From Lentibacillus amyloliquefaciens (GTDB lineage Bacteria > Bacillota > Bacilli > Bacillales > Amphibacillaceae), in assembly GCF_001307805.1 (NCBI RefSeq), contig NZ_CP013862.1, positions 62,001 to 126,000 on the forward strand: DNA of 64,000 nt. The letters run 5' to 3'. Positions 18,565 through 27,147 of the stretch are shown here, in pieces (position 1 is the stretch's first letter; each line of letters begins with the position of its first letter). Below the pieces are notes generated by a model that made no database searches, was not told where the DNA came from, and saw only the letters and a program-made list of their open reading frames with translations. A program made the translations under genes and the position numbers.

Positions 18565-19386
18565 ATGAATAGTGAAGACCCGAAGTTAGAAGAAATTGCT
18601 AAAAAGCATAAAAAACTCTTTGAAACTTTTAGTATCAATCCCGGTGGCTATATTATTAATGAAAATGAATTCTTTTTTGTTATTTATGAAAGAAGAAAAA
18701 TAAATGGTTATGCAGTGATCTCACCACAAGCACCTGATGAGATTGTTGATTATAAAGAAGCGTTGGAATGGTTATTGAAATATGCTAGGTTTTCTTCCTC
18801 CTTATTAAAACATGCTGGGTTTAGAGCGGACATTAGCATGTTCTCTTTTGAGGAAGTGTATTCATTTTTAAAAGAAGTAACTGAAAAAGTCAATTTTGAT
18901 GAAATAGAATTATTTCTGGATTGCAAGTATTTAGTAGAATTTATATTGGATAAACAAAAAGAACTGGTTGATAAGTATAATCGGTTTTATGCTGAACAAG
19001 AAAAAGTGCATGATGGAACCATTGAACACTTTACGCAAAAAGACACGCTTGACCTGTTGGAGTTTATGGGTGAATTTGAATATATACAGTACAAACAGTT
19101 GTATACACAGTATCAAACAATTGATAAATTCAAACAGGTATTTGAGATTTCCAAATCGAATCCTGAAATAAAGTCTTATTCCAATAGAGATATTCAGGTG
19201 TATCTTTCCGAATTTTCAACTGGTAAAGCGGAATTCCACAAAGAACTTCAAGAAATAACATATCAGGAAAATATGCATCTTCTAACAAAAGAAGAATTTA
19301 TAAAAGTTGTGAAAAGAGTAGCTTTGGAAACTACTGAAAAGGTGAAAAGAAAAACATTGAAAAAGCTTAGATATCCTAAGTTTTGA
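18565..19386 (+). CDS. Helical partner protein B1 (unknown family)
   Basis: The product has 273 residues without signal peptide or membrane helix, mostly helical and charged. I do not recognise a family. It is a paralogue of the protein at 21816-22649: both begin with a (A)KKxKKxxETxxI segment, then a FxxVxYxxxxxxGxAxIS strand region, then DLLxxxxxxEYIQxKQL in the second half. Each copy directly follows a Trp/Gly-repeat secreted protein, so the pair A-B is duplicated as a unit. AGGAGAGG is the ribosome site. Possible roles are chaperone or export adaptor for A, or immunity protein if A is toxic; nothing in the sequence decides this. Confidence 0.75.
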   Translation: MNSEDPKLEEIAKKHKKLFETFSINPGGYIINENEFFFVIYERRKINGYAVISPQAPDEIVDYKEALEWLLKYARFSSSLLKHAGFRADISMFSFEEVYSFLKEVTEKVNFDEIELFLDCKYLVEFILDKQKELVDKYNRFYAEQEKVHDGTIEHFTQKDTLDLLEFMGEFEYIQYKQLYTQYQTIDKFKQVFEISKSNPEIKSYSNRDIQVYLSEFSTGKAEFHKELQEITYQENMHLLTKEEFIKVVKRVALETTEKVKRKTLKKLRYPKF

Positions 19387-19402
19387 TAATGAGGCGATAA
19401 CC

Positions 19403-20119
19403 ATGGAAAAACCGTTAAAATACACGTGGGAAATTTACACAGGGGCATTTGAAAAGATACTTGTCCTTATGTTGACAACAACATTACCGTTGTTGATTGT
19501 GCATTCATTTGTTACCAATTACATATACGCGATTACTCCTAGTTATTCAAATGTGTACTCGTTTGCTGATATTTATTACGGACTTATTACACTATTATTT
19601 TATCTCTATGCACAAGTTCCTTACATTCGTTTTGTTTATAACGAATATAAAGGTATTGAAAATAACATGCGTAACACTTTCTATCATTTTCTGGTAAACG
19701 GATTTACAGTATTTGTGTTTGCGTGTATTGTGTCCCTCCTCAGTACCATAGGGTTTATGTTCTTTGTATTACCGGGATTAATTTTTCTTGCGCTTGTATT
19801 CCCGATTCCGTATATCAGTATCTTCGACGAAAAATCAGTCTGGAAATCATTAAAAGAAGGTTTTCGGATTGGCAAAAAGAACTTCTTTAAGATTATGTTA
19901 ATCGTAATGTTCGCAGGATTAGCTGAACTTTTATTCGGTATTTTCGTTACATATCAACTATTTAATATTACGTCTTCTTTTGCAGCGCAGATGATCACCC
20001 AAATGACGCTTAATATGATTATTTATCCTTTTATTATCATGCTTATGACATCATATATTCTTAAGTGGCGTGAAGCACTTGAGACACTTGAAGTCAAAGT
20101 TCAGGAAAATCTAAATTAA
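19403..20119 (+). CDS. Polytopic membrane protein, glycerophosphodiesterase-membrane-domain-like
   Basis: A 238-residue membrane protein with about six helices. The pattern (a long helix pair, then VLPGLIFLALVFPIPYISIFDE, then GFRIGKKNFFKIMLI) resembles the DUF975/GPDPase membrane domain superfamily, whose members carry no known catalytic residues. It sits between the first A-B pair and the second. It could be an export-channel accessory or an immunity protein; the resemblance is by general architecture only. Confidence 0.7.
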   Translation: MEKPLKYTWEIYTGAFEKILVLMLTTTLPLLIVHSFVTNYIYAITPSYSNVYSFADIYYGLITLLFYLYAQVPYIRFVYNEYKGIENNMRNTFYHFLVNGFTVFVFACIVSLLSTIGFMFFVLPGLIFLALVFPIPYISIFDEKSVWKSLKEGFRIGKKNFFKIMLIVMFAGLAELLFGIFVTYQLFNITSSFAAQMITQMTLNMIIYPFIIMLMTSYILKWREALETLEVKVQENLN

Positions 20120-20137
20120 GAAAGCAGGTGTGAGTCT

Positions 20138-21598
20138 ATGAATAAGTGGCTCAAGAAATTATTTGTGTTGATGGCGATCGCATTTATGGCGGTTCAGCCG
20201 GTTTTCGTTCCAGCTGTTTATGCAGTGGAATCCTGGACAGGGGATCCGTGGGAAGGTGAATCTTGGGAAGGTACGCCATGGGACGGGTCTGATTTAGAAT
20301 GGGAAGGTGAATCTTGGCAGGGTAATTCATGGAATGGAAATGGCACTGAAGGATCGAATTCATGGACAGGACAAAACTGGAATGGGGTTCCATGGTATCT
20401 TAGAGGCTGGTCTCAAGGTGGTACGAATGGAAACCCTTGGTCCAATGACGGTTTTAATGGGAATGGAACCTCAGGTGCGCCATGGACACAGCCAGGTTAT
20501 GGCTATGGTCCTGGAGGTGCGGGAAGTCCATGGTCAGGTGATGGTTATGCGGGAAGTGGCACACCTGGTGCGCCGTGGACACAGCCAGGTTATGGCTATG
20601 GCCCTGGAGGTGCGGGGAATCCATGGTCAGGTGATGGTTATGCAGGAAATGGCACACCAGGTGATTCATGGACGCAGCCGGGTTATGGCTATGGTCCAGG
20701 CGGTTTAGCTAATCCATGGCTAATGCCGGGGTATAGTGGTAATGGAACGAATGGAGATGGCTTTGACGGAAATGGAACAGAAGGTGAAGCAGCCTCCCCA
20801 GAAGACTCTCCGTCATTGCCTGATGAATATGATGTCGGCAAATACGTCATAAACGATGTCATGATGGGACAGGTAAACATGGCTGGTGATATGATAACCA
20901 GTCAAAACATGAGAGATTTAGGCTACGACGCCAGCATGAATTACGGTGGCAGGTTTTACTCTAATTTACTTGTAAATGGCCTCAAGCTTGGTGTGGGCGA
21001 TAATATAGCTTTTGATGCATATGATACGTATACGCATGTTTCCGACGGTATCGATGGCGTGAAAGATTTTAATAATGCTCGCCGATACGCAGATTCTATC
21101 GGAGATTTACAAGATGCCAGAAATACTATTGATAACATAGATAATGCTTCAGATTTAGCTAATACGGCAGATAATGTTAACGGCGTAACACCACCAGCTT
21201 CATCGGTGGGGGCCTTATCAAAGTTTAATGTGGCTACTGCAGCGGTTGGTACTGGTTTCTCTGCTATTGAAACTGGTTATAATACAGCAAATGCAGTAGA
21301 TGTGGTGACGAGTGATGCTTCTGGTGCTGAAAAAACTGCTGCGGTTACAGATGCTACAGCAAGTTTAGGTGACACTCTCATGAATGCAGGTGTTGTTACT
21401 TCTGCTATACCCGGTGCTCAGGCTGTTGGCGCAGGCATGGTAGCTGTTGGAGCTGGAGTTTGGGCGGTTTCCAAAGGTGTTAATTTTGTTGCCTCACATT
21501 GGAAAGGAAACTGGAAAGACACTGGCAAAGCTATGTGGAACACTACGAAGGATACGGCTAAAAAAGCATGGGATACTGTGACAGGTTTGTTTTCATAA
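20138..21598 (+). CDS. Secreted Trp/Gly-repeat protein A2 (intact)
   Basis: The product has 486 residues. A signal peptide (about 1-30, ending AVYA) leads into a Trp/Gly-rich region (about 30-215) made of short WxGxxWxG units and then three 31-residue tandem repeats beginning (G)APWTQPGYGYGPGG. The C-terminal domain (about 224-486) has a conserved DVGKYVINDVMMGQ segment, an Asn/Asp/Ala coil region, a Gly/Ala-rich hydrophobic stretch (AIPGAQAVGAGMVAVGAGVW) like glycine-zipper membrane segments, and a basic-aromatic end (KKAWDTVTGLFS). The whole layout is shared with A1. It is likely exported by Sec. The C-terminal glycine zipper plus amphipathic tail recalls pore-forming or effector proteins, but an adhesin or matrix role is equally possible. 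Confidence 0.8.
   Translation: MNKWLKKLFVLMAIAFMAVQPVFVPAVYAVESWTGDPWEGESWEGTPWDGSDLEWEGESWQGNSWNGNGTEGSNSWTGQNWNGVPWYLRGWSQGGTNGNPWSNDGFNGNGTSGAPWTQPGYGYGPGGAGSPWSGDGYAGSGTPGAPWTQPGYGYGPGGAGNPWSGDGYAGNGTPGDSWTQPGYGYGPGGLANPWLMPGYSGNGTNGDGFDGNGTEGEAASPEDSPSLPDEYDVGKYVINDVMMGQVNMAGDMITSQNMRDLGYDASMNYGGRFYSNLLVNGLKLGVGDNIAFDAYDTYTHVSDGIDGVKDFNNARRYADSIGDLQDARNTIDNIDNASDLANTADNVNGVTPPASSVGALSKFNVATAAVGTGFSAIETGYNTANAVDVVTSDASGAEKTAAVTDATASLGDTLMNAGVVTSAIPGAQAVGAGMVAVGAGVWAVSKGVNFVASHWKGNWKDTGKAMWNTTKDTAKKAWDTVTGLFS
20474..20752 (+). repeat. Three 93-bp in-frame tandem repeats within A2
   Basis: Units at 20474-20566, 20567-20659 and 20660-20752 encode 31 residues each (GAPWTQPGYGYGPGG... and close variants). 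The first two units are nearly identical in DNA, showing recent expansion; the third is diverged. Confidence 0.9.
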
Positions 21599-21815
21599 GA
21601 GGTTAACTTTTAAATACGCATTGAATATTAGTAAAAAATAGTGTGTGTTTAAATTGATAGAATCAAATTATACAAAAGCTCAATAAAAAAAGAGATAGTT
21701 CGGAGCATTTAAATTCTAATCATTTTGTTTAATGTCTTGGTGAATCCCTGACTTGAGTGCCTCCATATTTTCAAATATCGTGGCACTCTGGTTTTCTAGA
21801 TTGAGAGAGGGAAGG

Positions 21816-22649
21816 ATGTCTAAATTGGCAAATACCAATCAATCATTGCAAGAAGAAGCCAAAAAATATAAAAAGTTTCTGGAAACATATAAAATTGCTG
21901 ATCACCATTTGCACTTAGATGGCAAAGACTTTTATTTAGTTAACTATAAAAAGAAAATAGCTGGAAGAGGTGGAATGGCTATTATTTCAACAGCTTCTGA
22001 CACCCAAACGGAGCAGTATCATATAGCACATAAATGGATACTAAGTCTGTACAACTATCTATCCAGCATTCGAAATAATGGAAGTGAAAGAAAAAACATC
22101 AATATGCGAGCGTACCATAAAATGCAATCATTTTTGGACCGCGTTACACAAATATCCGGGTTATCAGAACCAGAAAGAATGAATTATCACACATGTGTTG
22201 AAGCAATCCATTCTCTTTTGGAACTTCAGGATAGGCATGTTGACTTGATGGAAGATTATCAAGACTTCGTAGAAAAAAAGAATGCGGAAGGCAAAAAATA
22301 TACGATAGCGGATATCGAATATCTTCAGGATTTATTGCTCAAACTGGATTACATTCAGTTCAAACAGTTGAATATTTCATTTAATATGACAGACAATTTT
22401 GCTTTTATGGAAAAGAACGTGAAAGAAAATGCTTCTGTAACTGAATTATCTGATTCGGAAATTGAGCGTTACGCTAAAGAATTTGCCGACAGTAAAAATA
22501 AACTAAGATCAGAAATCTCTAAAGTCAGTTATGTTGATGGCTTGGAAGGTTTAAGCGAGCGAGAGTACTATCATAAAGTTAAACCATATTATCTTGAAAT
22601 CCAGGAGAATGATAATGAGAGACTAAAAAAAGATTTAAGGAACGCATAA
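21816..22649 (+). CDS. Helical partner protein B2 (paralogue of B1)
   Basis: About 277 residues, cytosolic, helical and charged; unknown family. It matches B1 along its length (EAKKYKKFLETYKIADHHLH near the N-terminus; DLLLKLDYIQFKQLNISFNM in the second half). GAGAGAGGGAAGG precedes the ATG at 21816; an upstream in-frame start at 21753 lacks a site and would add an implausible leader. About 217 bases separate it from A2, a longer gap than in the first pair, with no other gene visible between. Confidence 0.75.
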   Translation: MSKLANTNQSLQEEAKKYKKFLETYKIADHHLHLDGKDFYLVNYKKKIAGRGGMAIISTASDTQTEQYHIAHKWILSLYNYLSSIRNNGSERKNINMRAYHKMQSFLDRVTQISGLSEPERMNYHTCVEAIHSLLELQDRHVDLMEDYQDFVEKKNAEGKKYTIADIEYLQDLLLKLDYIQFKQLNISFNMTDNFAFMEKNVKENASVTELSDSEIERYAKEFADSKNKLRSEISKVSYVDGLEGLSEREYYHKVKPYYLEIQENDNERLKKDLRNA

Positions 22650-22755
22650 ACTTAGAAAAAGAATTTTATGTCATAAAGTTCCAAACTAATATAATTTAAT
22701 AAATCGTTATTACAAACTATAGAATTAGTTTATAAAAATCCAGGAGTGTCACTCT

Positions 22756-23157
22756 ATGAATCTATTGAAAAGAAGGCTTAAAAATGAAGAGGGCTCAGCC
22801 ACAATTGAATTTATAGGGATCCTGCCCTTAGCTCTGCTGTTACTCATGATTATCTGGCAATTTATTGTCGGGATTAATGGTGTCCTGGTCACGCAATCTG
22901 CGGCGAATGAATACGCAAAAGTGTATTCGATAACCCAAAATGCTGGCGAAGCAAGTTCTGCGGCTGATAGCATTCTTTCGACCACGGGTAATTATCTGCA
23001 AAGTCAGGGCGTTTCAGGGTCCAATTTAGGAAGTAAAGAATTTACTGCTGAAGCACGTGTTAACATACGTATGGTATTTTTACCAAGTGAATTATTCGGG
23101 TATACAATTCCTTCCATCCCATATTCAGCAACAGCCAGCAGCAGGGTGATTGAATGA
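22756..23157 (+). CDS. tadE: TadE-like minor pseudopilin
   Basis: A 133-residue TadE-family protein. The basic leader ends at Gly13 and the mature part starts SATIEF with Glu at +5, the prepilin-peptidase hallmark, followed by a hydrophobic helix (IGILPLALLLLMIIWQFIVG). TadE/TadF proteins are minor pilins. AGGAG precedes the ATG, and the stop overlaps the next start (ATGA). Confidence 0.88.
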   Translation: MNLLKRRLKNEEGSATIEFIGILPLALLLLMIIWQFIVGINGVLVTQSAANEYAKVYSITQNAGEASSAADSILSTTGNYLQSQGVSGSNLGSKEFTAEARVNIRMVFLPSELFGYTIPSIPYSATASSRVIE

Positions 23158-23825
23158 TGCTGAAGAAACGATTACAAAATGAGGACGGTAATATTGCCCT
23201 ATTTGTACTTGGGATGTTAAGCATTATTATGATTTTGTTAATTTTTGTTGTGAATCTGGGCGGGGCTTTGGCTACAAAGGAACAGTCCGGTACTACTGCG
23301 CAACAGGCAAGCATGGCTGCATCAAGTGTTCTGTATGAAGAAGTTCGCCGTGTAGTGTATGAATACGAGGATGAAACGTTGGAAGGCGCACTTCAGGCAT
23401 TCTTCGAGGATATTGAAGAAATGGTCGATGACAGGACCTCTGAACTATCGGGCACAGGCAACTATGCGGACTGGACAGTGAATGAGATTGAACTGGAAGC
23501 GTTCGACCAAGTTTTAACAGAAGAGCTGAATAAAGACGAAGTGAGAAACAAGTTAATTGACCTGTTGGGAGATGAAGATATCGAAACAAAGGTTATTAAT
23601 AAAACAAAAAGTGCAATCATCGCAAATGATGGTGTGTTAGAAGGTGCCGAATTAAGTATTAAAGATGATCGTTTTTATGTGCGCGCTGCCAACAAACTTG
23701 AATCAGTTTCATATGACGGGTTTATGGAAGGGATTCAGGAGAATGTTTATCAGGAATCTGCAGGGCCCAAAATTGATTTTTTAGATATTGTTTGGGATGG
23801 CGATTCTGTAACTCCACTTAATTAA
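23154..23825 (+). CDS. tadG: TadG-like protein without vWA domain
   Basis: A 223-residue protein with the NEDGNIALFVLGMLSIIMIL N-terminus typical of TadG/TadE-like membrane-anchored pseudopilins; the +5 Glu is missing (NIALF). The rest is an extracellular helical acidic domain. Classical TadG carries a C-terminal vWA domain; this one ends without it, while four separate vWA lipoproteins are encoded in the same island. It overlaps tadE by 4 bases. Confidence 0.75.
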   Translation: MMLKKRLQNEDGNIALFVLGMLSIIMILLIFVVNLGGALATKEQSGTTAQQASMAASSVLYEEVRRVVYEYEDETLEGALQAFFEDIEEMVDDRTSELSGTGNYADWTVNEIELEAFDQVLTEELNKDEVRNKLIDLLGDEDIETKVINKTKSAIIANDGVLEGAELSIKDDRFYVRAANKLESVSYDGFMEGIQENVYQESAGPKIDFLDIVWDGDSVTPLN

Positions 23826-23846
23826 ATATTGATAAGGATTGATTTA

Positions 23847-24356
23847 ATGAAAGTCAGACTAAAGCTGTTTGTGTGCTTGAATGTGTTATTGGTTCTTGCT
23901 GCTTGTTCTTCAGCAGAAGCAGAAGAGCTGGTGGACTATCACAATGGCTACGTTGAAAATGTGAACAGTAAATTAATCGACATTAACACGCTTAATGAAA
24001 AATCATCCAGCTCGGCATCTTTTGAAGAAGCATATGATGTACAAAAAAATGAATTGTTGCCAATCGTAAATGAAATAAAAGACTACATTGATTCACAGGA
24101 CCCTGAGTCAGAGACCGTGAAAGAGTATCATTCTATGCGGGCTGATCAAGTGGAAACATGGTATGAAGCATTTCAAATGAAGTTCGATGTCCTGGAAAAG
24201 ATGGTCAAAGAGTCAATTAGTGAAGAAGAAGCGAACGAAATAATCATGGAAGCCGATGAAAAATTTGTGGAAGCTGGTGAGAAAGCACAAAAGGCAGACC
24301 AGAAAATGGAAAGCTTGGCGGAAGAACATAACCTTCAACTGGACGCTGAAGGTTAA
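23847..24356 (+). CDS. Small helical lipoprotein
   Basis: About 169 residues: lipoprotein signal (LLVLAAC lipobox), then an all-helical acidic domain (LVDYHNGYVENVNSKLIDIN...). I do not recognise a named family with confidence; it resembles small helical Bacillus lipoproteins with two-helix bundles. ATG at 23847 is chosen with TAAGG upstream. It lies in the tad operon, 21 bases after the tadG-like gene. Confidence 0.75.
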   Translation: MKVRLKLFVCLNVLLVLAACSSAEAEELVDYHNGYVENVNSKLIDINTLNEKSSSSASFEEAYDVQKNELLPIVNEIKDYIDSQDPESETVKEYHSMRADQVETWYEAFQMKFDVLEKMVKESISEEEANEIIMEADEKFVEAGEKAQKADQKMESLAEEHNLQLDAEG

Positions 24357-24383
24357 CGAATATTTTTGAAGGGAGAGGATAAG

Positions 24384-24593
24384 ATGTCTAAATCCGAAAA
24401 GCGCTGGAGAAGATTTTACCTGATTTTGATGATTTTCATCTATGCAATATATGTGCCAGTGACTGTAACCGAATGGCTGGCAGGGACTGGAAGCTTTCCT
24501 ATAACAGCCATAGTGGTTGGTGTAGGACTTCCTTTAGGACGAATAAATCATTTGCGAGTGATTCGTGAGAAAGAAGAAAAAAATGCTAGTTAA
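24384..24593 (+). CDS. Small two-helix membrane protein
   Basis: A 69-residue protein with a basic N-terminus (MSKSEKRWRRFY), two membrane helices and a basic tail (GLPLGRINHLRVIREKEEK). Unknown family. AGGGAGAGG precedes the ATG at 24384. A decayed relative of its second helix is found at about 29341-29421 (FSLTALVVGISLPLG). Confidence 0.7.
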   Translation: MSKSEKRWRRFYLILMIFIYAIYVPVTVTEWLAGTGSFPITAIVVGVGLPLGRINHLRVIREKEEKNAS

Positions 24594-24599
24594 AGCTTA

Positions 24600-24635
24600 G
24601 GGGGGAGATAAAATACTTATCTCCCTCCAATTTTT
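24600..24635 (+). terminator. Terminator ending the first part of the Tad operon
   Basis: The repeat GGGAGATAA...TTATCTCCC, followed by AATTTTT, forms a clear stem-loop just after the small membrane protein gene. Confidence 0.8.
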
Positions 24636-24674
24636 AAGTAAATAAGAGAAATAGCTTGCAGGCATATGAGCATC

Positions 24675-24682
24675 TTTCAGTT
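24675..24682 (+). repeat. 8-bp target-site duplication, left
   Basis: TTTCAGTT lies immediately outside the left end of the IS66 element and is repeated exactly at 27140-27147. Confidence 0.9.
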
Positions 24683-24735
24683 GTAAGCGTCAAATAAACC
24701 CCACCTATTAATGCAGGCGGGGTTTGGTGTATGCT

Positions 24736-26313
24736 TTATTTAGATTTATTAGGAACGCGACATTCCTCAGGAAGTGTCGTGGACCACGGCAGAAGCTGAG
24801 CCAATTGGACTTTATCTGTTGTATCCATATTGGGAAGCTCTTCAAACAGGTAGCTAAGGTAGTTGAATGGATTCAGTCCATTTTCCTTGGCCGTCTCCAC
24901 AAGACTATAGATAATCGCACTGGATCTTGCTCCCTTTGCGGTATTGCTAAAAAGCCAATTTTTCCTTCCAAGCACAAAAGGCTTAATGGATCGCTCTGCT
25001 CGATTGTTATCGATATCCAATCGGCCATCCTCTAAGAATACCTCTAAACGTTCCCATTGTTTACGACAATATTTGATTGCCTTGCCAAAGGCGCTTTTCG
25101 GCAATACGCGTGGCGTCTGTTCTTGAAGCCATGCTAAAAAAGCCTCCAGCACGGGCTGGCTGCGCTCTAAACGCTTTTCATAGCGTTCTTGTGGACTTTT
25201 GTCCTTTAAATCACGTTCAATATCAAAAAGCTTATTACAGAAGGCCAAGCCTTCTTTAGCCTTCACGGACGTAGTGGCCGCGGATTCCGGAAGTGCCTTG
25301 AGCGCCTCCGTGAAATAACGGCGCGCATGCGCCCAACAACCGACTAAAGTGACGTTAGGGAGAGCGTTATAGCCGGAATACCCGTCTACATGTAAATATC
25401 CCTGAAAGCCTTCCAGAAATCGGCGTGGATGTTTGGCAGCCCGGGTTTGCTGATAATCGTACAGGACAATTGGCACATCAGCTTGTCCAGAACGATACAG
25501 CCATATGTAGGATTTCGATGTTGCGGGCCGTTCCGGCTCGGATAAAACTTGTAATGGCGTCTCATCCGCATGCAATGCATCTAGCTCCAATAGTCGTGCG
25601 TGCATTTCATTGTAAATCAACTCAAGCCAGGTATTGGCACCGTATATCGTCCAATTGGCCAGTGTCTGGCGTGGAATAGACACACCGAAGCGTTCTAAGT
25701 GTTTCTCTTGCCGATACAGTGGCATGCTTTCCACATACTTTTGTGTCATAGTATAGGCCATTGCGGACGGAGAGGCCAGGCTGCCTGGAAATACCGGCTC
25801 CGGCATCTTCGCTGTCACGATAGGCGTTTCAATTTCATGGCGTTCACAATGGCGACAGCCATATACGTGGCGTACGTGCTCCACGACTTTCACTTGCGCA
25901 GGAATAACCTTTAATTCTTTACGCACTTCCGTGCTCATATCGTGTAGCTCTCCGCCGCAGCACGAACAGGCCTGTTCCTCATCGGATAAACGGTACTTAA
26001 CCGTTTCCGTAGGCAGGTTTTCCAGCTTTTGTTCACGCTGACCGCGCTGTTTCTTGCGTTTATATGTAATCGTTTCGACAGTTGGTTCTTCAACAGTCGT
26101 GTCAGTTGTAACTTCGGCCTCATTGAAAAGGGAGAGCTGGTCTTCATCAGTCTTCTCACTGGAGGAGCCGAACCTGCGTTGTTGGCTTAGCCGAAATTGT
26201 TCTTCGTACCATTTTAATTTCGTCTCTAACGCCTCGTTTTCCATCTCAAGCTTTTCATTTTGCGCTTTATAATATTCAATTGATTTGTTTGATGTATGCG
26301 CTGTTTTTCCCAT
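24736..26313 (-). CDS. tnpC: IS66 TnpC transposase (DDE)
   Basis: About 525 residues from the ATG at 26313 (MGKTAHTSNKS). It has an N-terminal leucine-rich coiled coil, a zinc-binding region with CSCCGG and CRHCE, and the IS66 catalytic core. The visible catalytic residues are Asp in LHADETP, Asp in HVDGYSGY and Glu in DNNRAERSIKPF. An upstream in-frame start at 26376 is less likely because it reaches into tnpB. The C-terminal IS66 segment (LFSNTAKGARSSAIIYSLVE) is complete, so the enzyme looks functional. Confidence 0.95.
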   Translation of the reverse strand: MGKTAHTSNKSIEYYKAQNEKLEMENEALETKLKWYEEQFRLSQQRRFGSSSEKTDEDQLSLFNEAEVTTDTTVEEPTVETITYKRKKQRGQREQKLENLPTETVKYRLSDEEQACSCCGGELHDMSTEVRKELKVIPAQVKVVEHVRHVYGCRHCERHEIETPIVTAKMPEPVFPGSLASPSAMAYTMTQKYVESMPLYRQEKHLERFGVSIPRQTLANWTIYGANTWLELIYNEMHARLLELDALHADETPLQVLSEPERPATSKSYIWLYRSGQADVPIVLYDYQQTRAAKHPRRFLEGFQGYLHVDGYSGYNALPNVTLVGCWAHARRYFTEALKALPESAATTSVKAKEGLAFCNKLFDIERDLKDKSPQERYEKRLERSQPVLEAFLAWLQEQTPRVLPKSAFGKAIKYCRKQWERLEVFLEDGRLDIDNNRAERSIKPFVLGRKNWLFSNTAKGARSSAIIYSLVETAKENGLNPFNYLSYLFEELPNMDTTDKVQLAQLLPWSTTLPEECRVPNKSK

Positions 26314-26380
26314 AAAATAAGTATATGATAAAGAATCCGACTTGCCCAGTCGAATTCCCGTATTTCCATATTTCAATTTT

Positions 26381-26737
26381 TTATAGAATGGTACGTGCTT
26401 TCACTTCCCGGTGTGCCTGCTTCTGTTCAATTGGCAAACCATCTAACAGCCAACGAAGTTGGCGTGGGCTGATATTCATGGGTGCCGTTTCCTTCTCGGA
26501 TGGCCAATGGAATGTCCCTCTTTCCAGTCTGCGGTAATGGAGCCAAAAGCCATTGTGCTCCCATTGGAGAATCTTCAGCTTATCACGTTTACGATTACAG
26601 AACACGAACAGACAAGGGGAAAAGGGATCAAGATCAAAGCATTCTTTTACAATGACCGCCAACCCATCGATGGATTTGCGAAGATCTGTGTTGCCGCGTG
26701 CCAAGTACACGCGCTCGAATTGAAAATTCGTCAGCAT
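26381..26737 (-). CDS. tnpB: IS66 accessory protein TnpB
   Basis: A 118-residue IS66 Orf2 protein with the family core YLARGNTDLRKSIDGLAVIV and FVFCNRKRDKLKILQWEHNG. It is needed with TnpA for transposition in this family, by a mechanism not known. It overlaps tnpA by 7 bases. Confidence 0.95.
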   Translation of the reverse strand: MLTNFQFERVYLARGNTDLRKSIDGLAVIVKECFDLDPFSPCLFVFCNRKRDKLKILQWEHNGFWLHYRRLERGTFHWPSEKETAPMNISPRQLRWLLDGLPIEQKQAHREVKARTIL

Positions 26738-27057
26738 TGGTTTTGCAGGACATGGATGATATCAGACAGTAGGCCAACATTGGCGCCTGGCCGTACTTCG
26801 ACGGAGATGGCGTCAAAGTGAATAAAGATGGGTCCTTTTCCTTCAGAAGCTATGGTTTCATCGTCTACTTGGACAGCGAGCCATTGTGTTGGCTCCGGTT
26901 CCGGAGAAACCTCGTTATTCTCGAATCGCTGTACCCAATAATATATTTGGTGGACTTTGATTTCCTGAGTACGACACCATTCAGCTACACTTTGTCCGCT
27001 TTCTTTCCAGGCATCATAGCGCGCTTTCCATTCTATTCGTTTGTCTTTTAGGGTCAT
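26731..27057 (-). CDS. tnpA: IS66 accessory protein TnpA
   Basis: A 108-residue IS66 Orf1 protein with an N-terminal helix-turn-helix-like segment (WKESGQSVAEWCRTQEIKVH) typical of IS66 TnpA. GGGAGGTTAT precedes the ATG. First gene of the element's operon. Confidence 0.93.
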   Translation of the reverse strand: MTLKDKRIEWKARYDAWKESGQSVAEWCRTQEIKVHQIYYWVQRFENNEVSPEPEPTQWLAVQVDDETIASEGKGPIFIHFDAISVEVRPGANVGLLSDIIHVLQNQC

Positions 27058-27139
27058 CGCATAACCTCCCGAATTAATTTCTAAGAAGATTATCGCATGA
27101 TACCCTTTTAATCCTATGTGTATTTTATTTGACGCTTAC

Positions 27140-27147
27140 TTTCAGTT
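27140..27147 (+). repeat. 8-bp target-site duplication, right
   Basis: TTTCAGTT directly after the right terminal repeat of the IS66 element, identical to the left copy. Confidence 0.9.

Larger units (their letters stand above)
24683..27139. mobile_element. Intact IS66-family insertion sequence
   Basis: The element is 2457 bp, with terminal inverted repeats GTAAGCGTCAAATAAA (24683-24698) and its complement (27124-27139). It is flanked by a perfect 8-bp target duplication (TTTCAGTT), the usual size for IS66. All three genes (tnpA, tnpB, tnpC) are complete and in family order on the minus strand. Perfect duplication indicates a recent insertion, and it splits the Tad island between the small membrane protein and the second vWA lipoprotein. 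Confidence 0.95.

Noticed and set aside
20474..20752. Regular repeats suggestive of a CRISPR array
   Set aside because: The 93-bp period is in frame with an open gene and encodes Trp/Gly units; there are no spacers and no cas genes.
22749..22985. 78-codon minus-strand frame opposite tadE
   Set aside because: Shadow of tadE with no ribosome site; the plus-strand frame has clear prepilin features.
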